Positions 8,833 through 20,103 of a stretch of 64,000 nucleotides of DNA are shown piece after piece. The DNA comes from Tricholomella constricta (Eukaryota > Basidiomycota > Agaricomycetes > Agaricales > Lyophyllaceae). How positions within the stretch are numbered: the stretch's first letter is position 1; the number at the start of each line of letters is the position of its first letter. Under the pieces are notes generated by a model. It searched no databases. It was not told where the DNA came from and saw only the letters and a program-made list of their open reading frames with translations. Where the stretch lies: assembly GCA_013368375.1 (NCBI GenBank), contig JAACJP010000016.1, forward strand, positions 1 through 64,000, in the 5' to 3' direction. Made by a program: the position numbers and the translations under genes.

Positions 8833-11140
8833 CAGAGTCCTAACAATCTGGCATTCTATTACCTGAGCACCCTTGGGGAGGGGTACATTTTGTTTCCCAT
8901 ATCTGATGAGGTAAAATTGCTAGCTGAGCTTGCATGAGGAGCATGCGGCGGAGCGTGTAGACAAACTTCTCCACAAAGTCGTGGTAGTTGGATGCAGGCG
9001 ATGGATTTAGAGGGGAGGAGGTAGACAGAGCGGGTGCGGGGCACAAAGGTCTCGTCGCGCTCGCCGGACCTGATGGCTTTTTGAGGTGGACATGGTGCAA
9101 GGACCTTTAGACAAGGATAAGATCGTGTCATGTATTAGAAGATGGAAAAGGCGACATACGGTGTGGAGAGTTACATCTTCTCTTGGCTCCTTACTCCAGA
9201 ACAGCTGCCTGCAGCTAGCTGTGATAGGCTCTCAGGAGTTGCGAGTAGCTGTAATCGCTGAGCTCACGGGTCTAAGATTGAAGGTGGGTGAGAGGTCAGC
9301 AAATTTCAAGATTAATGCGGCAAATAATCGAACATTGGTAACATGGACACTCAATATGTTCAAGGCCTCCATATGGAGCTGAAGGTGTCAATCACAGTAT
9401 TGAAAATGGGCATGGTGGAGGTGTTAGAGGCCTGGGTTGATGGATTGCAGCCTAAAAAAGAGGCCAAAAGCAATGAGGCTCGTGCCGGCCTCATATTGAA
9501 CCCGGTAACTTGAAAGGATATAACTCCAAACTCAATCCAGCAGCACAGGAGGAACCAGGAGGTAGCTCAGGACTCATTTCTGTCACCTAGTTTGCTATCG
9601 TTGTCTAGAACCTGGCCCATCATCCTTGAGCTCTTCTGCATTGGGATTGGAAACGGCTCGCATGGGGAGGCCGTAACGCTTTGAAAGCTTCATAAGGAGA
9701 TTCTTGCTAAAATTTGTATTCATCGGGGTTTGTGGCGCACTTCGAGCAGTAGCTTTTGTACATAGTCAGAAGACCCACAATGGTCAGTCTGTTCTCGAGT
9801 ACGAGGACATGTGGTAGGAGTACTTAGTTTGAGTGCGCAGGGCAGAGGGTTCCCACCAAATAAAATAAACGAGTAGTAGATTGCATGGAAACTTGAGACT
9901 TCAATGAAATACGATGGAAGGAATATGTGTTGAAGGAGAATGTTGGTGTATTGACAAGAAATTCGAAAATATGCTACATTACTGAAAATGGGAAATTTTT
10001 GATTTTATGCTGTGAAATAGCTTATACATTTTCCAAGGAGAGAATGTTATGAGATTGAAATGATAGAAAATCATGAGAAAACGTGAATTCGAACGCAAAT
10101 TGTCGAAATCTGAGGTTTTATGCCACGAAGCGCAATACACCACCGTTTTGGTGGGATGCCAAATTGAGATCAAAATTCTGATGATTTGGGTGAGAGGCGA
10201 TGATGTCCAAGCCGATACCAAATTGATGTGCAAAACCCGCCCTTTTTTGAGAGCCAAATAATGGAGACCTCGGTGTGAGGTCGGGGACAGATATCAATTT
10301 GCCATTGGGATTCTCGAGGGTGTTTCAATGGCTCGTTGAGGATCTTGGTGGGGTACCCAATTATTCATATTTTGGTATCCTTTCCTCAAACGGTTTCTGA
10401 TGATTGAAATCCACAATTGGTTATATTATTAATGTTGTAATAGATATATGCAAGTTATAAGAAAGGTTAGACTACAATATTGAAGGATGATGTTCAACTA
10501 GGCGAAAGTGTTGTCGTGATTTGTGATGTTGTTGACCTACAGCGTACCGGAGAGAAAGAGAATGGGTGAGTCTAGATGACATGGTAAATGGTGCTTGTCA
10601 CATACTGGTTGTTTAAGACCCACTAAACATGCCGAACACACAGCTGACGCAATGAGGGACTCGAGCACAGCGGGAAGTTTGAGAATAACAGAGCACGTGC
10701 CACAAAAGTGGTGCCCACAGAACGGGCATTCCATGACAGGATGGATCACGATGGAGGAATGAAAGGGCAAGGAAGGGAGGGAGAAGACTATGGAATATGA
10801 ATGAAGGAAGCAAGGAGGAGTTGAAGAGAGACCGTGCGACGTGGCACTGTTGATGGCGGTTGAAGCGGAGTTTGAAGGACTTAGTGATTTTTGCTCTGCA
10901 TCTGCAACGTTGGGGGTGGCTTGCAAAAAGTTGTGACCTCGAAATCCTATCAAAATTCATGATGCCAATGAGAGCATTTATTGAGACCAGCCAGCTGTCA
11001 ATTTTGTATCGAAATGATCTCGGTGAATTGACCCTTTTTCAAGCTCGTATTGTCATTAATATGATCTTTTGATCTGATGCCCAAAAATAGTCCCACATCT
11101 GATATTTTTTTGGTATCCGACCGAGATGGTGGTGTAGTAC
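8833..11140. other. Gene-poor stretch right of the retroelement
   Basis: No spliced or continuous coding model could be supported. All open frames are short, lack domain motifs and do not join through splice sites. Base composition becomes AT-rich around 9880-10250 and 10370-10500, suggesting old, decayed repeats. A diverged dispersed repeat is annotated separately at 10586-10905. Confidence 0.6.
10586..10905 (+). repeat. Diverged dispersed repeat, copy A
   Basis: It shares ordered blocks with 30200-30395: TGGTGCTTGT, an identical 17-mer (10711-10727, GTGCCCACAGAACGGGC), ATGGAGGAA, GCGACGTGGCA and TTGAAGCGGAGTTTGA. Order and orientation are the same, with different spacing. No ORF, terminal inverted repeat or A-tail was recognised, so the class is unknown; it may be the remnant of a non-autonomous element. 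Confidence 0.6.
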
Positions 11141-11141
11141 T

Positions 11142-11210
11142 TGCCTGATGGTCTAGTAGTATGATCCCTTGTAAGTGGTTACTCAGACTCAATTCGAGAA
11201 GGTCCTGGGC
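11142..11210 (+). pseudogene. tRNA-Pro pseudogene (5' part, intron remnant retained)
   Basis: GCCTGATGGTCTAGTAGTAT matches the 5' half of the tRNA-Pro at 12081, and a following stretch matches the end of its intron (CTCAGACTCAA) and the start of the variable/T region (GGTCCTGGG). The T loop and 3' acceptor strand are gone. Because intron sequence is kept, it arose from DNA or pre-tRNA, not from mature tRNA. Confidence 0.7.
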
Positions 11211-11829
11211 AAGGGGCTGGGGTGGTCAAAATTTTGGACCAGATATTGAAATATTATTTACAGCAGTTAAGGAACCCCCGTGGGAACTATTTACTTGATA
11301 TAGTAATATGATGCAATCAATAATTTGTCATCCTGCTGCACACTGTCACCTTTTGGCCTTATACATGGAACAGTGCCAAAGAGAGCCATTGTTGAGGGGT
11401 AGGAAGACATCAGATAGCCAGGTTTCCTAAGGAAGGGAATTGACTCACATGCTCGGTTTCGATTTGCATTAGTAACATGCCTGCAATGGCACACATTCAA
11501 AAGTCTGCCTCCTTCTCTTGCTTGTGTTATTATCCCAGACTCATTGATGCAGTCCACTTTCGCACCACCAGCCTTGCTGTTACTTCATTCAAAAATTCAC
11601 CCATGCCGGGGCTTTGATGGACTGACTAATCACCCTAATTTGGAAGAGGTTGCCTGTTTTTGAAGTACAGCTGTCTTCTGGGTGCCCGTGTTACTGTCTC
11701 TATGCAGAGCAACAATCTGGTGCTTGTAGATACATTTCTATATGGAATTTAGCAAAATATTTTCAATGTCAGAAAATTATTTAGAGCTCGGCCTATGCTC
11801 CGGTCCGGCATTTCCGGCCCGGGGGCCCC
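11211..11829. other. No gene recognised
   Basis: Only short frames without motifs are present between the two tRNA-Pro-related fragments. Confidence 0.5.
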
Positions 11830-11940
11830 TTGGTCCTGGGTTCAATTCCCAGTCAGGCTCTTTTTGACAGTCGCAGGGTCAGACTGCTTTGGCACGAGCC
11901 CCCCCACTAAACACCCCCCCCCCCCACAAGAAAGAATACG
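11830..11940 (+). pseudogene. tRNA-Pro 3'-half fragment with shared 3' flank
   Basis: The T arm and 3' acceptor strand (TCCTGGGTTCAATTCCCAGT, then CAGGC) match tRNA-Pro at 12081. The 5' half is replaced by unrelated G/C-rich palindrome-like sequence. The flank TTTTTGACAG, TCAGACTG and TTTGGCACGAGCCCCCC also recurs downstream of the intact gene (12191-12262). A segment longer than the tRNA itself was therefore copied. Confidence 0.7.
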
Positions 11941-12080
11941 CAAGGCTAATAAGCTCTGTAATCTAATTCTGTTTTCAATGAAATCTTTGGCCTGAATGAA
12001 GAGATTTTGTAGGGCTGGACTCTCTTTTGCCATATCCCCTTCCCCTGGCCCAGGAAAACTTGACGATGCGCAATAGTACC

Positions 12081-12184
12081 GGCCTGATGGTCTAGTAGTA
12101 TGATTCCTTGTTAGGGTACATGAGAAAGCCATGCGGTTCAGACTCAAATCGAGGAGGTCCTGGGTTCAATTCCCAGTCAGGCCC
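12081..12184 (+). tRNA. tRNA-Pro (AGG) with a 32-nt intron
   Basis: The acceptor stem GGCCTGA/TCAGGCC is a perfect 7 bp. The D-arm region TGGTCTAGTAGTATGA is typical of eukaryotic tRNA-Pro. The anticodon stem is CCTTG/CGAGG with a loop reading TT-AGG-G, intron, T. The 32-nt insert sits one base 3' of the anticodon, the canonical nuclear tRNA intron position. The T arm is CTGGG-TTCAATT-CCCAG and the discriminator is C. A TTTTT Pol III terminator follows at 12191-12195. It would be spliced by the tRNA endonuclease. Confidence 0.9.
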
Positions 12185-12372
12185 TTAAGGTTTTTGACAG
12201 AGTGTAGCCCCTTCGTGTTCGACCTCCTTCAGACTGACATTCTCGTTTTGGCACGAGCCCCCCACTACCCCCCCAATGACAGCTAATTAGATCCTTGATA
12301 TATTTTACTTGGACCCTTTCTACGCAGGACGGAAACAAGAAGGCCCTCGAAGAGCCCATCAGGCTGCCACTT

Positions 12373-15300
12373 TTAATCAACAGCAACCTCCATACCCACA
12401 AGCCCACCCTCTCCCTCCTCCTCCTCCTCCTCCTCCTCATCCCCCTCCTCCGCCACCGTATCCCTGAAGCTCTGTTCCAGCGCAGGCAGATAATAGTTCA
12501 CCTTCCACATATTCCCAATCGTCAGATTCGCATGGTCGAACGCGAGCGCCACGATAGGCTCTTTCGCCCGGCCGCCCTCCCCGATCGGGATCTGGCTGGG
12601 CTTCGCGAGGCCCGAGGGCGGCATCTTGGGATAACGTGCCGAGAAGTGCGTGAGCAGGATGTGCTCGGCGTTCATCCTGGCCAGCAAAGAAAGAAATGGG
12701 GTGACAGCTTAGAGCTCGAGTATGGATGGATATCGCTGTTGCATACATACCGTTTGCCGATGCTGATAGCTTGGCCGAATGTGCTGTGAGCTTTCTGGGT
12801 CGCCATTTCAGCTTGGTCGTCGGCCATGGTTGCTTCGTGGATCAGCAGCGTCGCGTTCTTGCCTGCCCACACCAAAGCATTTGTCGGTTGGGTGTCTCCG
12901 GAGAAGCTAAGAGAAAGTGTCTGAGACCCTAGGATGGGGTACTTCGAGTCGGGACAGGGACATACACGATGCTCCATCCATCGGTGTGCTTGATGACGGC
13001 GCCGTAACACCGCGTTCTATGGAGAACGTCCACGCTGCTGAAGCTCTCAAGGCCGAGGTCTCGGCGCATATTGCTTGCATTCCGTTGCGATCTATCATGG
13101 ACGTTCGGCAAGGTATGACGCGTTAGAGGCCATGTCACCTACGTCTCGTAGTCTGTCCAAGGCTCGGAACCGCCGATTTGCCACATCCCGTACGTCTGAT
13201 ACGCCCCCGTGTCCTTCCAATGCAGGGCTTCGCTCATAATCGGCACCACGCCATGTCCAGATGCGTCGTCCAGCCCGAGGTCCTGTAAATCCGAGAGCTC
13301 GCGTATGTATAGGTGCACTGATCGGATCGTGACTAAATAAAGCGGCGAGGTTGGCGGTGGATCAAGCTGCGTCAAAAACTTATGAGTGGAGTTCCTGGGA
13401 TTGGCCAACTAAACCACATACCAGTCGTCGTTTCGCGAGAATCTGCGCAAGGCCCATGTGGTGGTCCCCGTGGATGTGGCTGATGTATATACACCTGAGC
13501 TCCCGGAGCATGTCCCACACATTGTTAGGGGTGGTATCGTCTAGTCCGAACTGCCGTACGAGCTGCCCCCAGGTGCCTTCGCCCGCATCCAGAAGAATGT
13601 TGCCCCAGTTTGGTATTTGTATGAGGGTGGAAGAGACTGGCGGTAAAGTTTAGACTAAAACAATAACCCATCCCAGAGAACGTGCTGACGAACCGTTGCG
13701 ATACTTTGACGGGACTGCACTGCCGGTACCCAAGGGGATGACCTTGACATCGGCCCCTTGAGGTACGTGCAGCTTGCCGCTTGCGATATATTCTTCGACG
13801 TTTTTCTTTGCTGCGATGAATTTCTCGGATGTCTTCGCCGGAAGGGTAGGCGGCCGGTCAGAGGAAGCAGCGCTGTGGAAGGAGTCGTGCGTTTCTTTCA
13901 GGACGGGTGGCGCTGGCGAGCGCATGTTGAGTTCTTGGCTTGAGGCTAGGAGACATGACGAGGGCGGAAGGCTAGGGATGGCTTAAGAAGGCATTAGCGT
14001 TAAAAACCGAATAAGATAGGTAAGGCTCAACGTTACATTCAAGGTTTTTCTTTGGAGATAGAGAAAACTTCGGAAGCGGAAAAATTTCAGGATCAAGTTG
14101 GTTCACGCGGAGTTGGTTAAATGCTGCGCTGGTGAACGTTACGGCGTCGTGTGAATGTTCCCGAGAAGCAATTAGGTGCTAGCAACATAGTTTTAGATAT
14201 GTTTCCGGGAAGGTGAGTGATTTTCTCACATGCACACTGGGCGCAAACCCGTTCATAAATGCGATGTATCTCTCATCTTCTAAAACACCTTTGCCACAAA
14301 GGTGGAAAATAGAACGGACCGAATGCTCTTTAATGTCCTCTGGACGTTGAGAACGGAATTTAGCATAAAAAGGTGAGGCTTCAAATGACGCGAGCAAAGC
14401 AGGGATATGCCTTGTGGTTGGAATATCAAGAATTATGAATGCCTAATAAAACAATTAGTGATGGTGATGTATATAATAGATCGAGGAACGCTCACCCCAG
14501 GCGCCTCGCTTTCGCCAATGCAATCTTCCGGTCGTACCGTTCTCTCCACCATTTCATCATCGACCTTGACGGTAAATTTGATCGTGTTTCCTTTCGTTAG
14601 TTGCCCTCGCAGAGGGCCAGACGGCACTCCTAGAGCTGTCGCAGCTTTGACGTCAAATTTTCCCCGGATACGCGGGCCAACGACGATATAAGCCAGCGTC
14701 GGCGTGGCTGTTGGGTACGATGCGAGGACTGGGGTATGGCGAGCATACTTGGGAAGCTGTCTGTGAAAACCAACGGGAAGGCGAGCTCGCCTGTATGGAT
14801 CAACCTGATAAAAACGTCAGCATCCCCACATCTATTGCCAGATAAACACCAACGTTTGCCACATCCGAGGCTGCTGGTGTCGGGGCAGCTTCTGAAGAGG
14901 TAGGTGTTGGATTCGGAGCAGCGGCGCTTTCGACGACGGTAGTTTCTGTCAAACATCAAGAGTTATCTGCTATGAATCCTGGTCTTGACCCGGAGAGTCA
15001 TGACCAAACCCACCGACTGTGCTCTGCTTTCCCTTCGAACGCTTTTCTTTGCGTGCCTTGCCTTTCGGGGCGTCGCGGTCGCGAAGTTCCCTCTCTGGTT
15101 TGACTTTAGTACCAGGGAACATGGTTTTTATCATCAGCTCCCTCCATTCGTGCGCGGTCTGACCCTCTAAGGAATCGGGTGAGAATTCAGGGGACTGTCT
15201 CATTTTCTCCAGCGGTGTAGAAGAAGCGTCCGCGTTCATCAAGGCCGGCCGCTTTTCAGGAATATCGGGGGATGGATCCCGTTTCCGTTTCTGGCCGACT

Positions 15301-15906
15301 TCGGAAGCTTCGGTGGCGAATCCTTCATGTACAGATGTTGGAGAGTTATTGGACTCTGAAGAAGGCGAGATTGGTAGACCATACACAGTGATATTTGCAT
15401 CCTTGAATAAAGGATCGGGCGACGGTGACGAAGTTGGAGTCCAAGAAGATTCAACAGGATTAATGTTGAGGGTATCCCTGTTTTTTTGAATTTTCGTTTG
15501 ATTTCAGCCTTTGAAGGGTGTAGGGATGGCGAACCTGTAGGTATATAACCGCATCGCAGACATGAAGTGCAGTAGACCGGGTGGACCGACGATATTTAAG
15601 CGAGGAATGGTTGCATCCGCAAAAGACATCAACAGACCTACATGGCAAGATTCCAAACGCCATAAGACGCGTTGTTTTTTACTCCAAAAGTTGATAAAAC
15701 ATACCAGGAAGCCCACTAGATCTCTTCGTCCCTACATCTGTAAAGAACAGTCCCCTAGTCCTTTTCCAATTGCTTCTGCTCTGTAGGAACGCCCGATTTG
15801 TGTTTTCACCCGCATTGAAGATATATTTTGCAGAGTCAAAAGTCACAATGATCGTCGGCTCGGTGTCAGAAGAAACGGAAGTAAGAACTGAGGTTGACCA
15901 GTTCAT
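12373..15906 (-). CDS. TRZ1: tRNase Z, long form (tRNA 3'-end processing endonuclease)
   Basis: This nuclear/mitochondrial metallo-hydrolase removes 3' trailers from precursor tRNAs. The start is the ATG at 15906 ([10 protein letters not shown]); the stop is at 12373-12375; the gene has multiple short introns. The N-terminal half shows the degenerate lactamase fold of long forms: [20 protein letters not shown], then [19 protein letters not shown] variable, charged linker with a basic KRKRDP stretch follows. The C-terminal catalytic half has [12 protein letters not shown] (the PxKxRN loop), the HxHxDH metal motif [30 protein letters not shown] and [11 protein letters not shown]. The C-terminus is a Glu-rich tail encoded by a CTC microsatellite at about 12412-12440. 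It is divergent from the Ytp1-like gene. Individual exon borders were not all fixed. Confidence 0.9.
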
Positions 15907-16281
15907 AGCCTTTCCCTTTCCTGCGTCGCCTAGAGTCGAGGAGAACCTGCGGGAAAGGGCCGCTTGACAGAGTTTATGGGATCTTACGAGTAGGCCAAAG
16001 ATCCCCAGTTTGTGTACGTTTGACCAGTTTTTCAGATGACGATGAACGCCAAATTTGCGCGAACTATTGAGGTGCTCTATTTGGCCATGTTATTTCTGGT
16101 TGCTTCCGGAACAGATGCACGTGCGGATCACGATGCGATCGCAGATGACGTGAGCTCCGTTTGGTCAAAAGTCCATGTGGTAAGACTTGTCCAAGTTGCA
16201 GACGCTCGCCTCCGATATCCTCCTCCTTCGACGACATCACCAACCTCCCCTATACCGTATTCTAAGGGGGATTGGAAAGCA
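15907..16281. promoter_or_regulatory. Divergent intergenic promoter region (TRZ1 / Ytp1-like)
   Basis: The two start codons point away from each other across 375 bp, so both promoters must lie here or overlap the genes. No convincing TATA box was seen. A short plus-strand frame from 16036 with an N-terminal hydrophobic stretch lacks any family match and is taken as non-coding. Confidence 0.5.
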
Positions 16282-18388
16282 ATGTCGTCTCCCTACCGCA
16301 ATATCTGTCTATTCTCCTTGCTATCGATCTCGTTACTCCCGTCTGTCTTCGCCCACCCTCACCATGACGAGCTTACGGAAGAACAAGCAAATGCGCCCGT
16401 TGATTCTATCCTCTGGATTCATATAATAGTTCAAGCAGCTGTCTGGGGTATCTTATTTCCCATCGGAATGGTGCTCGGAATCACTCGGAGTCGATGGCAC
16501 GTTCCTCTTCAAGTAGGTTGCCGAAAACACAAGAGAACTGCGCACGCTCAACTGGTCTATCTTGCAGAGCGCTGGCTTCCTATTGACAATAGCAGGTTAC
16601 ATCTTAGGTCACTCTCACAAGGGCCGGATGTTCTTGCCCTCTGTGCATGGTAGCTTTGCCTCGATACTGTTCGCTCCCATCATAGCACAGCTTTTTTTGG
16701 GGATCTACCTCAAGCTACACATCCAAGAAAAAACCATCAGACCCTGGGTGGTGCTAGCACATGGAATAGTAGGCAAGGCGTACCCTGTCCTTGGCTGGAC
16801 ACAGATGCTTTTCGGTGCCTTGACTTATCGTGGCTACTGCCGCGGAGGTGCTCTTGGTGTGTTGGCTCAACAATCTATGTCCCTCCTATTGTTCATTTTC
16901 TTGAAGGGCAATGCCTCGCACATTACATTATGGGGAGCGGTTTCATTGCATACGGTACGATAATAGCCATCATACTATTGGTGGGCGAGGCATGGGTACG
17001 GCGCAGTGGTCGTAGTCCTGAATGGTGGGATTCCTGGTGAGTTTGCGAACCCAAACTCTGATTTGCGCTGTCCTTATGTCATCGATAAGGGTCATCATGC
17101 TCTGGGTGAGTTATGGCTACAGTTTCATTTATCGTCTAGTCTCAAGGCCCGCAATATTATCAATAGGGTATCGGTGAGTAGGCATATTGAAACTAGTGAT
17201 CCATAAAAGCCGATCCGTCTACCTGCAGTCAATACCTTTACCGAACATCGCGGGTCCACCTGGTCTGTGAAAGACATGCAGCATACGTGAGTCTACTTCT
17301 CACTGTCAACCTGACGCATCATTGATCTTTGATCTATCTCAGCATTCTTGGAGTTCTATGTAAGAAACCTGACATTCTGCTGTCAATGCCAAGCTTGCAG
17401 TAACATCTTTCGACATGGGCAGGGTGGACAGGCGGACTGCTCGGAATTTTCCTTGCGCGCAACAACCAGAGAAACGTCGTTCCTGGACTCATGTAAGTCG
17501 TTTATCAGATATATCGCGGCGTGAATTTACTTTTATGTAACAGAATAATACTCACCGGTTGGGCAATGTCTGAACATGCCCAAGCGTTGATGATTTCTAC
17601 AAAGGTTAGGAAGCTTCCTCGATGCCATACATCTCTTACTCATCTCTTTCTCCCAGGTGCATTCCACCTTTGGGCATACGCTGATGCTCGCGGGCTTCAC
17701 CCGTATCATTGAAATATGCTTCTTTGTCCCAAAATTCACCCCAGAAGGCTCGGATGATGATGCCACAAGTACAAGTGACCAGACTCTCGCAGAGCGTAGT
17801 CCACGATTTCCGACGCCTACAGACTCCCCACCAACGGAATCAGGAAAGGCAGCTGCTTCTCGAGCATTTCGACATCTACCGCCTTTCGTAAGCCATCATT
17901 GCTGATTGACAGCAGGACTAGAACATCGCTGATCATTTCGATAGCTGCTCGTTGCGGCCGGGTAAGAAGTTCCTAACTGAATGGGCGCATATGGCTCAAC
18001 TCATACCCCGATACAGGCTTCTCTTCATATCTGCAACAGATGAGGAGCTCAAATTTGTGCACGAGCACGAGATGGATCACGTAACGTACATTCTCATCAT
18101 GTTCAGGTGCGCGTCTCCCATCTTCTACGACCATGCTATTCACACTTAACCTTGCGTACGCAAAGCATCGCATTCTTTATGTACTCCTTCATCGTTTTCC
18201 TCATCCACCTTTACTCCACAACTGGCCGAAACGCCCCCAGCAACCTCGAGGTTGCTGCGAACGACACGAATATCGAGATGTCATCGCAGGGCATTCGAGC
18301 AAAGTGGTACGCGCGCGTCCCAAATCCCGAACGTGAGGCCGAGGCGACGCGTGGACTACATGTCATTGGCGAAGACGACGAGGATTGA
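16282..18388 (+). CDS. Ytp1-like multi-pass membrane protein
   Basis: The protein has a signal peptide ([18 protein letters not shown]...[10 protein letters not shown]), then an N-terminal DUF2427-type helical domain and a C-terminal Ytp1 domain. Landmarks are [67 protein letters not shown] and [13 protein letters not shown]. The family resembles b561-type electron-transfer membrane proteins; its function is not established. The gene is very intron-rich. The first exons are 16282-16512, 16568-16856 and 16907-17036, followed by a 16-nt exon (17090-17105), a 7-nt exon (17167-17173, GGTATCG) and 17229-17286. All join in frame. The C-terminus is hydrophilic (VIGEDDED). The annotated start gives the signal peptide directly; no upstream exon is needed. 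Confidence 0.85.
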
Positions 18389-18647
18389 TTTACGATGCAT
18401 TGCCTGTGTGGTGTAACTGTACATCGTGTAAAAGGGCCCTTTGTTGTTCTTTTATCAAATGAGCAGGCGTCTATATCTGAGCAGCAGAGAATCTACCGAA
18501 CTCTCGCAGCTTGCCGCATTCAAACCATGACGAATGTTAGCGGCATGCAACCGCTTGGCAACGCGTCATTCGGCTACACGCCACAACATCGACTCTTAAG
18601 CTGAACATATTAACGACTTTCCACGCACAACTCCCAACTCAAACAAC

Positions 18648-19747
18648 ATGGCAGGAAAAACTGCTCTTCTACTCGGTGCAACCGGCGCAACTGGACAGAA
18701 AGTCCTGACTGAGCTTCTCCAATCTCCTGATTTCACCAAGGTCGCGGAGTACGGACGCCGAGTCACGGACGTTGGCGCTATCACTTCGGGCAAAGATAAG
18801 CTTGTGCAGAAAACTATCGATTTTGAGAAGTTGGGAGAGGCGGGGCTCAAGGACGGCAAGTGGGATGTTGTTTTCATCGCGTGAGTTGCTTGCTAGACGC
18901 AGGAAGTTGTACACGACCATCCCCTGGTTGACCGTCGGCTTCGCATACTAGGCTTGGGACAACTAGGAAGGCAGCTGGAAGTGCTGAAGCGTTCGAAAAG
19001 ATTGACAGAGAGTGAGTTGGGCTCTTATCTTCCGCGGTCTCTCCTTGCTCTGTTTAACGCACGTTGCAATTCCTAGGTATGTCATAAACGCCGCCCGCGA
19101 GGCGAAAGCCGATACTCCAGGCCAGCGGCTCGTCTACGTCTCCGTGTGTGCCTTCCCTATCCTTCTTCATCTCTCAACACTCATAATTGCTCTCAACCCA
19201 GTCTGTGGGCGCCAACCCGTCGTCAAAATTCCTATACCCCAAGTGTGTTTTTCGCCCTTTTCCTCTGGCCTCCATTGTACGAGCGGCAACTGATACGTCT
19301 ATGTAGGAGCAAAGGCCTTACAGAGCACGGACTTGCTGCGCTCGGGTACAGCGACACGATCATATTCCGCCCCGGCTTCCTCGCGGGTGCTCAGCGTCCC
19401 GGGCAGAACTTTTTGGTCTCAGCCATAAAGTAAGCAACCATTCCCCGCGTTTTGGAGAAATATCAATCAGACTTTTCCTTGGAAACAGTCCACTGGTCGG
19501 GCTCGCGTCGTACTTTTCCAACAGCGTGCAGATCCAGGTGCGTCGTCCCTTGGGTCCGTTCATCAAGCCATGTCCCTTACTTACGCGGTCGTAGATTTCG
19601 ACATTGGCAAAGAGCATCGTCGCGGCAGGCAAGCTCGGTTCGTCCGCGTTGCCTGCATCCGTGCGTGCCACGGAAGAGGGCAAAGAGGGCACATCCTTCA
19701 CGGTGATCGACAACGCCGGCGCACTCGCTCTCGCCGCTGAAGCATAA
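18648..19747 (+). CDS. Fmp52-like atypical short-chain dehydrogenase (NAD(P)-binding)
   Basis: The N-terminus MAGKTALLLGATGATGQKVL carries the glycine-rich dinucleotide-binding motif of the atypical SDR/TIP30 family; yeast Fmp52 is the mitochondrial relative. Spliced exons read on through LGTTRKAAGSAEAFEKIDRE, YVINAAREAK, YVSSVGANPSSKFLYPKSKG, IIFRPGFLAG and NPLVGLASYFSNS to the stop at 19745-19747. The YPKSKG stretch corresponds to the YxxxK catalytic pair of SDRs. About five introns with GT-AG borders are needed. The substrate is unknown. The gene runs convergently towards the Uds1-like gene, 356 bp away. Confidence 0.85.
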
Positions 19748-20103
19748 TGAATGCATCGCCAATCTAACTCTCAGTACGAGCAGAAAAGCCTTGAGTCTGG
19801 CATAAATAATATTATGTAAATTGTACGATACTACGTTTTATTTGGTTCAGGTTGGTTGGTATACGCTCAACGTACTAAAGTATGAGGGTACAGTTTTTAT
19901 GTCCCAGGTATAAATATGCAAATAAAGATACAGTGCACTGGGCAGCGGTGGGAGGCGAGAGATGCAAGACGAGATATCGTATTTGCATATCCATGCAGGG
20001 GTAACAGATGCGTTCAAACGGCGAAGATGAGTCTTTAGCGTGACACTTGACGAGTGGGGACATAATCAAGAACAAATACCAAAAGATGCACGATCGTGTA
20101 GGC
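19748..20103. other. Convergent 3' intergenic region
   Basis: It lies between the ends of the Fmp52-like and Uds1-like genes. It is AT-rich just after the Fmp52-like stop, with AATAATATTATG near 19805. Nothing else is recognised. Confidence 0.5.

Noticed and set aside
16036..16281. An upstream start for the Ytp1-like gene (hydrophobic frame from 16036)
   Set aside because: The ATG at 16282 gives a proper signal peptide and the upstream frame lacks family similarity.
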